DNA from: Anniella stebbinsi
Taxonomy: Eukaryota; Chordata; Lepidosauria; Squamata; Anniellidae
Direction: 5' to 3'
Length of the DNA: 64,000 nucleotides
Assembly (NCBI GenBank): GCA_029215795.1
Contig: JARDYH010000002.1
Coordinates: 111,419,001-111,483,000, forward strand
The translations under genes were made by a program, and so were the position numbers. The notes beneath the pieces were generated by a model. That model saw only the letters and a program-made list of their open reading frames with translations. It searched no databases and was not told the origin of the DNA. Below, in pieces: positions 22,157 through 35,598 of the stretch; position 1 is the first letter of the stretch; each line of letters begins with the position of its first letter.

Positions 22157-23589
22157 GTGTATTTGAACCCCCTGCTAGGTGCTGCCAATTTTATTAAAGA
22201 GCCAGACCATGTGCAAAGGTGGTTGCTGGACTTGTATATAGAACTTAGAATACCCTCCTCTCCATACAGAAATTGGCCATGCTTGATACATAATTAAAAA
22301 ATGAGCATTTCATGCTTCCACTGGTTGTTAGGGTACATCTTTATGCCAGGATTAAACACAAACATGACAGCAGCCCAGAGGTCTGGACCTGGTCTCAGAT
22401 GAATCAATGGTAACTATATAGTTCTATTCAGGATTATGTAGCTTTGAACACATCTTCTTTGCAAATGACTTTTCCAGGACTGGGTTAATTCTCACTGCCT
22501 CCACAAGTAGAGCCTTGTCTCCTTGTAAACTACATCTCCACCCTGCACAGGCCACCCTTGAATTATCTGCCAAAGTACTTTGCAGAACAAATATTTATCC
22601 GCAATCTGAGACACTACCTCATTCCTGTTTGCCCAGCCTCTTAATCCAGTACTTTGAATATGGTGCTTAGCCCATCAACGCCCCCGAGGGTGCTTAAATA
22701 CAAATCTAAATATTTTGCAACACAAACCTCTGTGTGTCTATTTCTGTGTAGATTTTATGACACTTGGTTCTATTAGTTTAGGGCTCAACTGAAAACGGAG
22801 TTCACGTAGCAAAAGTCTGGGATTGTGCTGATTATTTATTGATTGCAAATGGTTATTATGTTTTGAATTTTGAATAGAAATTTCTAAAATTTCTTGCATT
22901 TCATGGCATTTACTATTTATAACATGTTACATATAACACAGTATGTTAAAAATTAACGCTTCATGCAGCGGTGCTGTTAACAGTCAAATAAGGGCTATGA
23001 CTCTGAAATGGTCTTTCTTCTTATTGTACCTGCAAAAGATAGAAAGGTCCCCAAAGTATACAACACAGGGTCCTGTCATCTCTCCTCCTCCTCCTCCTCC
23101 TCCTCCTCCTCCTCTCCCCATTCCAATTCAAAAGTAAATCCAGCCTTGCAAATATGTCCACAAAGTTCCTGGTTCCTGATATGTTAGTGTGCCAGAGATA
23201 ACAGGAGAACCTAAGAGTTGGGATGGAAGGCATCCTTTCCTTCCATTGTACAGAGGAAAGTGACACAGGAGGTATTTACAACAAATATACCCTTCTTTTC
23301 TCCAAAATTAACATGCAGCACTTGCCTGAAAAGGTATGCAAACAGTTTTGCTTTCAGGACATAAAATTGTATAGCAAGAAGAGATTGTCATCCTGTAGTC
23401 CTGATGTAAATTAAACTGGCCATTCTTCCAATGCTTGGTAACCTGAAGCTGAATACCTGCAAGTTACCTGTTGATTTTATGCAGTATTGCCTTTTCTAAG
23501 ATACATCTGCAAGCCAATTCAAGTGGATGTTCGTAGATCCAGTGTCAAGTCCTGCTCAAAAGTAGTTGTGAATGCAAGCTGGAGACCAT
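22157..23589. other. Intergenic with (TCC)n microsatellite
   Basis: A (TCC)n run at 23083-23113 is the only clear feature; it causes poly-Pro and poly-Arg shadow frames. No gene recognised. Confidence 0.5.
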
Positions 23590-24300
23590 GAAATGCAGAA
23601 GTAGAACAGCACTGAACGCAAACACTCTCAAGGCAACCACAATTCACCAGCTATGTATAGTGGCCCCGGTGGGGGCATATATTGTGGCCTGAGTCTGCCA
23701 CAGTATATGGTTGGTGGACTGCATTGACTTGGTGGGTAACAAGTTGTGCATGCCTGGTATAGTGGACAGTATGCTTCAGTGTAAGCAGAACTATGAACCC
23801 AGTGATTCACCCTCTGCACCACCCAGACTACTGCAACACATTACACATAGGGCTGTCCTTGAAGACTGTCTGGAAATTGAGGCTGATTCAAAGTATGACA
23901 ACCGGACTGGGTATTGTAAGCATATTATCCAGTACTGAAAGAGCATCATTCTTTACCAATTTTTCTCTGGGCTATATTTAAAAGTGCTAGTCTTGGTCTT
24001 AAAATCCCTAAATGGCCTGGAACCAGGGTGAGGGACCATCTCCGCCCACATGAGCCTGCCCATCTGTTCAGATATTGGGCTATATTTAATGTTAGTCTAA
24101 CGTAGGTCTCATTTCAATGGGCCTACTCTTGAGTAGGAACAACATTGGTACAAACCATTCACTGGAGGCCCTTCTGCAGATGCCCCTTCCTTCTGAGATA
24201 GCTCTCAGCCTAACCTTCTTCAGTAGGTTGTTGAGAGGATGAGAAAGGCTGCAGTACAAATATCTTTGTTTCCTCCCTAAGGCTTGGGTCTTCTTGATTC
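23590..24300 (+). mobile_element. L2-like LINE relic
   Basis: The frame at 23793 encodes DYCNTLHIGLSLKTVWKLRL, which lines up with [20 protein letters not shown] of the LINE at 62.9-64 kb. Downstream the aaatccctaaatggcctggaa phrase matches its FKALHGLGP region. Heavily mutated; the left limit is uncertain. Confidence 0.6.
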
Positions 24301-24678
24301 CTTGAACCCAGAGTTAGATGTCATGCTGAGCATCTTATTCAAACATATGTTCACTGCCTGTATGAATGATAGACTAATACTAGAGAGATATTATGCATCT
24401 CAAGTTTTAATAATGTAACTATTTTCTAGAAATATCTAGCATTCTACCTCAACTGGACTCATACCAAGTTTAGTATGGTATGACCACTCCAGAGATTAAT
24501 ACAACCTTTAATATAAAAAATGCTACTGGATGGTTATGAACTTACATGTTGTAGAACTAGGTTATAAAATTTTAGGATTAGAATGTTCAAGTTGTCTATT
24601 TAGCCTGTAGTTAAACAACACAAGAACAAAACTTAGAGCCAGAACTGCATTCTCTTTACCCAGCTTTCTTTTATGCCA

Positions 24679-24814
24679 CAGAGCTGGGGATCTTGTGGAT
24701 CTCTAGATATTTTGGTTTACAACTCCCATCAGCCCTAGTCAGCATAGCCAATGATTAGGGGCCATGGGAATTGTGGGCCAAAACATCTGGAGGGCCACAA
24801 GTTGCCCACCACTG
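24679..24814. mobile_element. Short palindromic MITE
   Basis: Inverted arms with ttacaactcccatcagccct and ccaaaacatctggagggcca; same family as 8467. Confidence 0.65.
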
Positions 24815-26493
24815 TTTTATGGGATGGAATCAAGTATAGTCCTCCTCCTCCTTATATATAAAGCATTTACTCTGTACAGAGCAGTATAAAGAATAGGTAT
24901 CTACAAATTAAAATACACACATAGGCAATTGAGCCAAGAGAACAGTCACATGGTAGTAAGCACATATGGATTTGGAGATTGCTTGGTTGGGCAGCTACCT
25001 AGAACGAGATATAAACTATTCTAAGCTCCTTGGAAGTGGGGTGTAACAAATAAAATGTCAACAAGCCATTTTATGGGTAGGTAGTCAGCCACCTAAGTGC
25101 CAAGATAGATTCCTAGGACAGTGTTTAGTTTTGAGATCTAATATTTTATTAAAGATTTCCCCTATCTTACAAGCAGTTGTAGGAACAGTTTCAAGGTTAG
25201 GCATTAAATGGATAACCACAGTGAATTTTCTTATACTGTGTCTATGCATTTATTTGGACAACAGTTTACACAAATGTAGTCTTAGCTGCACTGTTTTCCC
25301 CCTGGAAGGAAAAAAATAAACAACACCAACAAAAAATGGTATGAATATAAAGCCATTTTAATGTTCTGATATTTATATCAAATACTCAGTCCAGTATTTA
25401 TACATACAGTATCTTATAAACTTAGTTTTAACACAACATGTACAAAATTGCACGTTGCAGATTACAAAGTCATAAATGTAATCTTTCTTTTTTTTATGTA
25501 AACAATTTCAGCACGAGAATGTTCTGCATTCCAGAATGCCTATATCTCCTACTTAAGAATGTTCATTTCAGTCACCATTAAAGATTCTAGTTTCAAAGTG
25601 ATAAAACCAGAGAGCATCCGTGTTAGCCACTACACGCAGAGGCGCCCTATCGGATACACATGCAAGGCCTTTTAGTCATAAGTGCTCAACACAAAGATTG
25701 GAGATCTGATCCTGTTCCCATGAAGTCATTGACAAAAAGCCCACTGTTTGCAACGGCAGCAGGATTGAAATTACCAACTCATCTACTGTATAAAGTCATC
25801 CACAACCTCAATTCATAAGAAAACAAAAGCTGACTGCTATTCGGCAGTACAAATTGAGAGTATTCTTGTAAACATGGATTTAAACCACTAGTCAATTAAT
25901 AGGTATAGTATTTTACCTCCTCAATCACACACTCACAAACACAAAATCAAACTGTACATTTAGTCAAGTGGAAGTATCATTTTAAAAAAAACACGTTATC
26001 AGTAATAATTACTTTTAATAGCTTCTAGTTCCATGCATTATGAACAGTAATGTTGAAAAACTACGATGGGTATGCCCCAGATGCATTTTTATTTAGACTT
26101 GGTGTTTTATGTGTCATACTCCATCCCCAGTCAAATCTTTCAGAAACATTATTTGCAAAAAGCCAACAACCAGAGATCATAAGTGAAAGATTTGCTGTTA
26201 ACCTATGTGAGGTTGCATTTTTCTTCAGTTACCTAGAAGTCACCTTGAACACAATAACCTGGTTCTTAGGTAACAAATACCCATTGGTTTGATACCCATT
26301 GGCCCTGTTCAGAAGACACCTTGACGTGGTGGGTTGTCATTATGTATGAGCAGGCCCTTTGGCTACTTCTGAGTAGACATGGATTAGTTCTGGAAATTCT
26401 TACTTCTTTGTTATTATGACTAAAATGGAGACTTCTTGCAGATGACAGAAGCAGCAGCTTTCAGTATTAAAGAGCAATTGTACCTCTGTATAG

Positions 26494-26618
26494 AGTGGGC
26501 AACTTGTTCTGACCGAGATGTTCTGACCGAGAATCCCCATCATCCCTCACCATTCGCTATGCTGGCTAGGGCTGATGGGAGCTGTAGGCCAAAACATCTG
26601 GAGGGCCTACAGCTCCCA
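26494..26618. mobile_element. Short palindromic MITE, rearranged
   Basis: gtgggcaacttgttctgacc, a 15-bp tandem duplication of tgttctgaccgagat, then cccatcatccctcaccattc and aaaacatctggagggcctac. The left arm is partly replaced. Confidence 0.55.
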
Positions 26619-28424
26619 GTTTGGGTGAACTTTGTTATTACGTTTGGGTGAACTTTGTTATTACGGTTAACAAGTTTATGAAAAAAGCCCTGCCTGAGAT
26701 ACTTCTAGCTTTGTTCTGGATACATTCCCAGTGCATCCTCCCTCCCCCTCAGAAAAAACACCTCACTGCCCCACCGGCACTGTGATAAATTCATTCTGAT
26801 TTCTATTCTTTAACTAGTTACCGGTGCATAAGAGGACCACTCTTCTTTTAATATGGCTGTTGGTTCTGGGATCATGGCCAGGTACCGCCATGACAGTGCC
26901 GACCTCTTAGAAAAGCCCATTTGCCTACTCTAGAGTAGAGTCATACTCTCTCACCATCCATTGGTATTTGGAACTATGGTGGGGTAGGCAATCATACTGG
27001 AAGCTATCCAACATTTAACAACGATATTAATATGAAAAAAATTATAAATCTGTCTCATTCTGCCCTTTGTTAATTCTGAAAGTGAATTGTACCGTATAAA
27101 GACACAGGACCTACCCTCTAATCTACATTTTGCTTGAATAATAAAACTGCATCATCTTAATTGCATTTTACATTTAATACTTCACTTGATTACACTTAAG
27201 TGTGGGGGTTCCCATGTTTTTAGGTAAAAACTGCAAAATCACCAGTATTACGCCATAACTGGAAGGGACACAGTTCAAAAAGAGAGCAAGTCAAGATGGC
27301 ACTTACAATGACCCCACCCCCCGGTTAAAATAATAAATAAGAGCAGCAAGCACCTCTTTTCAAAGCTACATCAAAGAGTGACCTCAATTCTAGGCAATTT
27401 TAAGATAGTCTAAGCCAATAAATGGTGAATTGGCAGAATCTGAGAGTGCACTTTATACATACGCACAACTCACAATGACCAGGTTCACATGATTGGGGAA
27501 GGAAAACAAGCTACTGTAACTAATTTTGCCACCCCAGCTGTGCCAGTCATGTCTGTATAGTTACCACCATTACCCTCACTTGGCGCAGTATGTCATGCAA
27601 TCCAAACCTTTGCAAGGGTGGATGGCAGGTGGGTTACAAACCATCCTGGAACCCATGGATTATTCTAGGGTTGCGGGGTGGTTTGTAACCACCACCACCA
27701 CCACCACCACCACCATCCTCGCTGGGTTCAGACAACATGACAAATCGCGCCCGGCGAGGATAACTCTGGTAATTCTAAGTACAACCCAGTCTGGATCCTA
27801 CCCATTATGTCTGAACTCACACACAATATTTTTCACCACTTCTCAAATGGTTGCCTCTTCCGTTTAAAATGGGTACCTCTCAGCCCACCTATATCAACAC
27901 CCAGCAAAAAAATACACAGACCATAGCTGTATCAAGAAGTCTCTCTCATCTCAACCTTGAGATCCATCAACTATGATTTCACATGCGAGTGCATTTCCCC
28001 CTTCAAGAAGTTCTGAATCTCTCCTCTGCACTGCTGTGAAGTGCTAGTTTTGTACTTCTGAGATTACAAAAGAGGATTTTTAAACCACAAAATGGGTGTA
28101 AAGAACACGATTCTGAAATATCAATAAATGTTAAAAAGAACACTTCCTCGGCTGAAATATACTTTGACGATATTGCCCTTTGGGTTAAAAAGGGTAAGGG
28201 AACAGAAAAGGAGGGGAGAAACATTTTCCAAAAAAAGTGGACATTCAAAACTTTATATTCTGCAATTGCTATGTAAGCCTAAGCAAGTATCCAAATTTTG
28301 TCCTGAAAAAAGTAATATCAAACCATCAAGGAAGGAGGATAGAAGGGAAAAGCTGTTAGTAACCCAGGATCATGAACAAAGTTAAGGAAGAATCATCAGC
28401 GTTGTTACATATTTAAGAGTCATT

Positions 28425-29484
28425 GCCGTGTAAGGGTAGCCTTGGATTCGGTAGGTTCCAATCCCATCTCACTAGGTGAACCTGACCAGTCACAATTCTT
28501 GGCCTAATGGATTAGGCTGGATTTTTAGGGTGCAGAAAGGATCTCCCCCCACATAAAGAATATTCAGACATGCGGCCCCAACTTGCACTGTGAAGTGGTA
28601 CAATCCTCAAAAAGCTTTACCACTTGATTCTTCTAAATTTTATAAACCCCCCCACCCATGGGCCTAATCCTAAAACTTGCTGTAAACCTACATGTTAAGA
28701 TGAGTCATACCAGTTACGGTGCCAGCACACAAGCTGTGATATGGCAACATTTCAGGCAAATTCAATTATGGTACCAATATGTAAAGTCTTAAGTGATGTT
28801 TAGGAATATTTTAGTCGTACAGTATCTATAGCAACTTATGCCGATTTCTTTACATAAATTAAAATTAAGCTTATGAATCCTACTTTAATAGTGCATAACG
28901 CGGTGCTAGAAGCCAACACGCATCTCAAGTGCTATGAATAACTCAAAATATTTTTGCAACAACTACAGTCCAAAGAATGTATTTGAAATTATGTACTACT
29001 TGATTAACAACGAACAGACATGAACTGTTGTGCTCAATGAGTGCAGACAAAGCAACCAAGATGTTCTGCATCACTGGAAAAAAATCCAGCATGATCTGAA
29101 TCTTTGGGGGAGTTCTGCCAAGACGCCTTTTCTACAAAAAAGACTGTTGAAGGAATAGTTTATTCCTTCAACAGTCTTTTTTGTAGGAAAGGCCTCTTGG
29201 CAGAACTCCCCAAGAGATTCAGCATCTGAAGAACATAGTGCTTTGATCCTTTAGTTTAGCCTGGGGAAACTAGCTAAGCTGGGTCACATGGTTCTCTCAC
29301 ACATTTGTAGCTGTACTTTCCTCCCAAACGCTCAAGCAGGTGTACATCTTATCCTCACAAGAACTGTGAGGTAGGCTAGGCTGCGAAAGTGACTCATCCA
29401 AGATCACCCAGAGAGCTTTATTATGACTGAGCGGCGATTTGAACCCAGGTACCCAAGTCCAAGCCCTGTCTACCCACCACACAC
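28425..29484. other. Intergenic with two decayed tRNA-derived SINEs
   Basis: 28425-28505 (plus) keeps a B-box-like ggttccaatccca followed by gtgaacctgaccagtcac. 29297-29484 (minus) keeps, in reverse complement, acctgggttcaaatcgccgc and ctctgggtgatcttggatga, then cctacctcacagttcttgtg. Both are old SINE copies. The foldback at 29094-29225 lies between them. Confidence 0.5.
29094..29225. repeat. Long near-perfect foldback, 3-base loop
   Basis: The arm 29099-29157 (ggagttctgccaaga, then ctacaaaaaagactgttgaa and ggaata) is followed after gtt by its reverse complement to about 29220. Arms are about 60 bp with only a few mismatches, and weaker complementarity extends to gatctgaatct / agattcagcatctg. 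RNA from either strand would form a continuous hairpin. Confidence 0.9.
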
Positions 29485-29510
29485 ACAGCTACAGCAGTTC
29501 CTTCTCTAGT

Positions 29511-29627
29511 ACAGGGATGGGATACCTGTGGCTGTCCAGATGTTGGATCAGACTCAGCCAGTATGGCTATGGTCAGGATGTTTGGAGTTGGTTCAACATC
29601 TGGAGGGCCACAGGTTCCCTATCTCTG
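29511..29627. mobile_element. Short palindromic MITE
   Basis: acagggatgggatacctgtg to cacaggttccctatctctg with ctgtccagatgtt / aacatctggag inner arms; related to the family at 8467. Confidence 0.65.
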
Positions 29628-32600
29628 TTTTACTTCATACTAATATATTTTACCAGTATTTTAATGATAGGTGGGTGTGAAGTACGTTTGGAGACTAACT
29701 TGCTCATTATAAAGAATCTGTACAATCAGTAGTTCATCATATTTGAGTAATTCAGGTCTATCTCCATGCTCAAGTCATGAATGGCTGCCATCTTGCACAT
29801 ACTCACTTGGTTTTAAACCCCTCTGAACCCAGCAAGCCTTACTTCTGAGTAAATGTGCTTAGAATTGGGTTATAAGAAGTATGATAGGACTTAAGGGCAA
29901 TAGCAGCAGAAAAGGAAAGTGGCAAATTTATGCTTTTCTCACAGAAACAGAGGCATTTGCATTCAATTTCAAGCCACTAGTCTTGACTTGCTTCAAAGCA
30001 GTTTAGTATAACTCATATGATAATTCAGAATTGCTTTACTAGAGCTCATCAGAAACATAGTATTTTGGGAGCTGCTGGCAGCTCACAGAGACCATTCCAA
30101 AAATAAGCAGGTTCACAGTTTATCATTATTCTCTATTATTGAGTCTCAGCAGACCTGGTTTTGGAAAAATAAAAACAACTCAGAAATAGATTTTAAACAC
30201 TATCTACCATGGCAAATAGAGATCGGCTGACAGCCTACTGTAATAGCTATTATCTAACAGAACACAGATCATCCAGTGACTACAGAAAGTGTTTATCCTC
30301 TATTTAAAATGTTACAAGCAATTAAAGCTGGGATTCTATCTAAATAGATCCCCTTTGCCTAGCATAGCAGGTAGGTTCTCTGTTTGCGCCTTCACTATGA
30401 GTAGAACATTTAGACAATGGGCTAAAAATATAATTCAAATTAATTTTATCAGCTGCCTGAAAAGCAAAGTATTTTTTTTTCAAGCTTGATCAAGCAAGGT
30501 TGTACGAACTTCCCTCAGTCTCAAGTCTTCTAGCTGCACAAAGCCAGCTGTATAAGCAATAAAACAACCTTGCAGCCTCCAAATGCCTTTTCACAAGAGG
30601 CTACAGCTTTGCCAAATCAGCATTTCTAGGATTAGGTATGCATAGAAATGATGGAATCTTACACCTAAAATTATTTCATGTCCTCCTTACTATTTAAAAA
30701 TGCCAACTTGCTGTATTATTTGTATAACTCCATCTGAATGTCAGGTTGGAAACATTTGCCTTGGTTATCAACGGAATCATGGCTAGTGATCAAATAGAAT
30801 GTCTCTGCTTCAAAAAAACAGGTGTCTGTTTAGGGTATAACTGCTAAACAATGAAGAAAATTCAACAGCAATTGAAGTGAACCCACTAAAGAAATCACTC
30901 ATAAGTATGCAAGCCACTGAGCTTTGCCATCTCTAACAGGGTAGGTTCAATTTGCAGCAGAAAGCAAGAAGTTATAAAAAGAAAAAGGAAAAGTTCACAT
31001 GCTTTATATATCATTCCTCTCCAGAGAAACGTTATTAAAATATATTCTGGCTGCAATATAAAAAGCCAGGGGATGGTCCGAAAAAAGAAAAGCACTTTTA
31101 TACCCCACTGACTTTAATGGCAGAGTTAAGTACATGCTTAGATCTCTCTGATTGAAATCAACAGAACTTTAAGAAGTGGTTGGCTCTTGCCCAAGCACCT
31201 TAAGAAGTCATTTAGCAATGATCTGCTTTCAAGTGCTTCCAGATGAAAAACACCACACTATTACCTTTCATGGCAACAGTTTAAAAAGGGAAAGCACCAG
31301 CACCATTCAGTTAGCTGAAGTTTTCAAGCTAACGATTCGTTTCTCATAACTGAGTTTGCACCACCTCTGCAAAAAACCAAACCAAACAAACGCCCTATCG
31401 TGACAAGTGTTTGAAGATTAAGTCCACACCTGAACTGAAGGATGGAAACATTAAGAGCCAGTGTTATCCCATCAGTGTGTTAAAAAAAGGCATTGGTTAG
31501 GAGCTGTGATACATCATCACCAGCTAAGTTAGTAAGAAATTAGTCAGCCTTTCTAGCCACACAAACATGTGAATTTCTACCTGAGTGTTCATATGAGCTG
31601 TACAAGTGCAGAGAAATGCCAGCTGCTGATGGACCCATCTCACTACTTAAAGAAAAGAATTAAAATCCCCCAAAGGCATCCTCTTTCACTAGCAGAAAGC
31701 TTCGAGTCAGTTCAACAATGGACATCACCTGAACAACCATCAGCACTAGAAACTGTGGAATATTTATCTATTGAAGTGCTAATGCAGGTGAGTACCATTC
31801 AGCTTAGATATTTTTTTTCTGTATGTGTGTTCTTAAAATTATATAAAATGCAAGAACCAAAGTAGAAGAAAACAAACCAATGAACTCTGATACAGCTGTT
31901 CAAATACACACAAACAAGCGATCAGAATGAACTGGAAAGGGGGGGATACAAATGAGAAAAACACCTCTTAAAGGAATGATTGATCAGACACTAAACAAGA
32001 TACCCAGAACTGGAACAGGTGAGAGGAGACCATCAATAGCAACACTGAATGAACTTAACAATGTTTTGACAAAGAAACTAACTTTGTTCAATGCTAGTTA
32101 TGTTAGGAGGAATTCCGTAAAGTATACTTTGAAAACACAATTGGAGAAAAAGGTAAGAAAAGTTACTGGCAATATTGGGTTGCATCCAATGTTAGTCTAA
32201 CTTAAGTGCCATTGATTTCAAGGAAGACTAACATTTGATACAATCCTTTAGTAAAATAGGCTATTAAAAAGGGCAAACAATCCAAAACACTCCAGGTATC
32301 TGAAGAAGCACAATATGCTTTTGGCAAAACTAACACAGCATGCAGTCATGCCTATAATGACATAATTATCAAGAAAATGAATTGTCTGAGCTCCAACCTC
32401 TGAGACAGCCACCGTTATTCTGTGCCCTTATTAGAGAAGTTAAGAAATAGGCTGGTGTTTTGAATAGATTCCCAGGTACATTTAAGAAGAATAACAGTGA
32501 TTTCTCTAAGCCGGAACTTCTGTTCTAAGGTATAGTATTCTAGAACAGAACTAATCCAAGAAATGTTGACCGATCAGGAATTTTCAGCTTTGCATAAATG

Positions 32601-35598
32601 TAGGAGTTGCTCTGATCCCAGATAACACCATACTTTTTGTACAACTCATTATCTATTTTGTATCGCTCAGATATGGTATCCATCCTTGCTATATTTTGAT
32701 TTGAGTCTATGCTAACACAACTTTTCCTCCTGCAACATGAAAGTGTTATGAACTGGGAAATTATCAACAGCCCAGCAAAAAGATAGGAAAAATGGGCAAA
32801 GCTGATATATCAAACACATCTTTTATAGGGTTTCTTCCATAAAAAATGATTTTAATTGTTTTTAAAAACTCTTTTTTTCTGACACAAACTAAAGGAAGGT
32901 TACTCTTGGAACTGAAAAACGTGAAAAGACAACGGAGGAACTCACACCCCAAAAGAGAAAAACCACAGGTATGATGATAAAAAAAAATAGGAGGAAATTA
33001 TTATTAATGAAGTACTGGCAATTAAAACAAGGTGGCCTGACCAAAGCAATTACATTTGCTTCCCCAAGTTTTACTTCTCTATTTCTAAAAGGCCACACTG
33101 GATTCTTTCAGATGTTTGCCGTGCTATGATTCCAAGTAGAAAAGCTCCTGATGACCTATTCTATAGGAAAATAATTTAATCTCTCACAAACAATGAAACA
33201 GGATAAAACAATCCATCTATCTGCTTCAAATTTATTGGTCAAGCAGTGTTGCAGCAGCACTTACTTATAAATTATATCTTGCATTGTTGTCTCCAGTGTT
33301 AGTCTAACCTAAGTCCCATTCATTTCAATAGATCTCCTTTAAGTAGGACTAACACTGGATACAACCTATTAACTCTGCCATAGGCTCTTTTAGTACACAG
33401 TGTTTGCAGGCAAGGATCTTTAGATCTTACATCAAGAAATAAATCACAGGACATAATAAAACTGCATCTGGAGAAGCATCCATACTATGCTCTAAGTCTA
33501 TACAATGAAGTGGGGGGGGGGGGGGCGGGGAGATCATCCATGACACACTTTGACAAACTTGTCCTTAAAACTGCCAAAACTCTCAGTTCAAACAAATTGG
33601 AGGCAACGTGTTCTTTTCTGATCCCATTTTAAAATACAATGCAAAAGACTTTCCCAACAAGTAGTTCCTTAAAAGAATGCTGGATCCTTCCCTTTTTCCC
33701 CTCCCACCCTGAGAATTGGAGAATACTTTACAATGAAAACAACGACAAAAATAGCTTATACACAGTTCTTCCGAAAAATATATGAATATCCACATTTCTA
33801 TGAGTTATTCAAAACACAGTACAATTGAATTGTTTTATCTTTTAAGAAAATTCACTCTGCCTTTTTTTTCCTGTATGGTACTAAAGTCACTATAACTCCA
33901 TACAGAGAGAGCAAGCACATCTGGAATGTTCACAGTGAAGGATTTGATATTTACCCTTCCAAAACCATTTATCGTCTTTCATATTATAAAAATAAAATGT
34001 GACACTGAGAAGGGTTTCAATAAATAAGTCTACCAATGCCCCAAATTTGTGCTAGCACAAGAAATAATATGGGGCTCATAAACCTAGGGGGGAAAAGCAT
34101 TTCTTAAAACACTAATTTTTAAATAAATATTTGTATGTGGCACACTCGCTTCTGTTGATGTATGTTAGCACTGCGCATTCATAATAGGCAAAGCCTCCGC
34201 CATCAGAAATCCAAAATTCGGCTACAACTGAAACATTCTCACAGCAACTAATAATTTTTAGGCTTTCCATTGTACTGCAAAGAAAAATTACACTGCCACA
34301 TCTTCTATACTATGTACAATCTTGTCCTAAACATTTAAACTGTGTGTCTCTCAAGCACTGAGCAATTATAGAAAACACCTACAGCTGTAGCAGGAAAATA
34401 ACAACTTGCTCTGTACACGCAACTGGTTTAGCCCTGTATTAACTGCAACTCTCTCCAATTTTTGAGAAACATTTCACAAAACTATCCATAGGCAAACTGA
34501 AGGGATTGCTATCTCTAAAAACATTACTGATCTATTGAAACGCCTGGCTGTTCGCATGACATACATGCACCTTACCAGACACAACATCCCACCTTAGAAA
34601 ATCTACAACCTTTATTATTAGAAAGCAATAAATAAGCCTGCAGCCAAAAATACTGGAGTTTTTAACAATCCCTGGTAACCCTTGCAGAAAAGCTAAAACA
34701 GGTTGACTCTAATCACTGTCCACCACAACAAAAAAATAGGAAAAAAAATTCAAGAATCTCTAAAATGTAAAACGTCTTCAACAAAGATTACTTCTGTCCA
34801 CACCATAAGTTCAGGTGGGGTCTTTGAAGAGATCTTTGGACTTCCAGCAACAAGATGCAAATAGTTTTGTGTCTGATCTGCAAAGCTCTTCTTCTTAGGT
34901 ATGTTTAGGGTAAGAGAAGCTAGGGAAATGAGCACATTTTTCAAACCAAAGCTTTTTGAAGGTCACAAGCTGCAAAATCCAGCCTCAAGCTTCCTCATGT
35001 AACTGGGGACTATCAGAATGCCATCAACTGGGGCAACTCTTTTCCCTGGAAGTTTTTGCATTTAGCTCCTGGAAAAAACAAAAACACCACCACCACAATC
35101 TGGTTATTGATCACTTCAGTGTCATTTTCATTACTTGGGTCATTGGCAGGAAACTGACTGATTTCTGGAGATGCTTGAAACAATCAGGCTTTTGTATTGA
35201 CTGATGAGCGGTACTTTTTAAACATTGCTTTCTGGAATAAACAACACTCCCACATTGTGAAGCTCCTGTTGTCCCATTCTGTCCCTTGAGAAGCAGAGAT
35301 TGTTGCTCCCAACACCTCTTCTCAGTACACCAAATTTCTCTCTGGCTTTTGATCTCTCTCTTGTGGCTTCCTATTAGGAGTTGGCCGGCGCATGGGGTGC
35401 AGAAGAGGAACCTCTTTTCCCATGTCTTCCCTCAACTTTTCAGATGACTGAATAGCAGGGTTAGAAGCCAAAGAGTATGGAACTGTAGGTGGCTCTAGCA
35501 TGGACCTCCTCAAGGCCATGATCAAGGGATCATCCTCCCCCTGCCATGCAAGGCAAGGCTGTGCGCATCTGTCTCTCCCCATTTCAGCTCGAGGGGCT
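29628..35598. other. AT-rich region downstream of the JUN-like gene, no gene recognised
   Basis: No splice-consistent coding sequence. Part next to 35599 must be 3' UTR of the minus-strand JUN-like gene; the nearest clear TTTATT (minus-strand AATAAA) that I note lies at about 34612, which would give a UTR near 1 kb, but this is a guess. Short repeats with tccaatgttagtctaac and its mirror occur at 32170-32249 and 33286-33367, and a G run is at 33512-33525. Confidence 0.45.
33286..33367. mobile_element. 80-bp palindromic MITE (gttagtctaac family)
   Basis: tccagtgttagtctaacct is mirrored by aggactaacactggatacaa. Similar copies occur at 32170-32249, 50091-50163 and, weaker, 39150-39235. Confidence 0.6.

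Larger units (their letters stand above)
24301..28424. other. Intergenic with scattered small repeats
   Basis: Holds palindromic MITEs at 24679-24814 and 26494-26618, a fragment of the tgttcagac family at 26304-26345, a 24-bp tandem duplication at 26625-26665, and an (ACC)n run at 27688-27714. No coding gene recognised. Confidence 0.5.

Noticed and set aside
31569..32200. Two plus-strand frames of 82-98 codons
   Set aside because: No homology recognised, AT-rich composition, no splice or promoter context.
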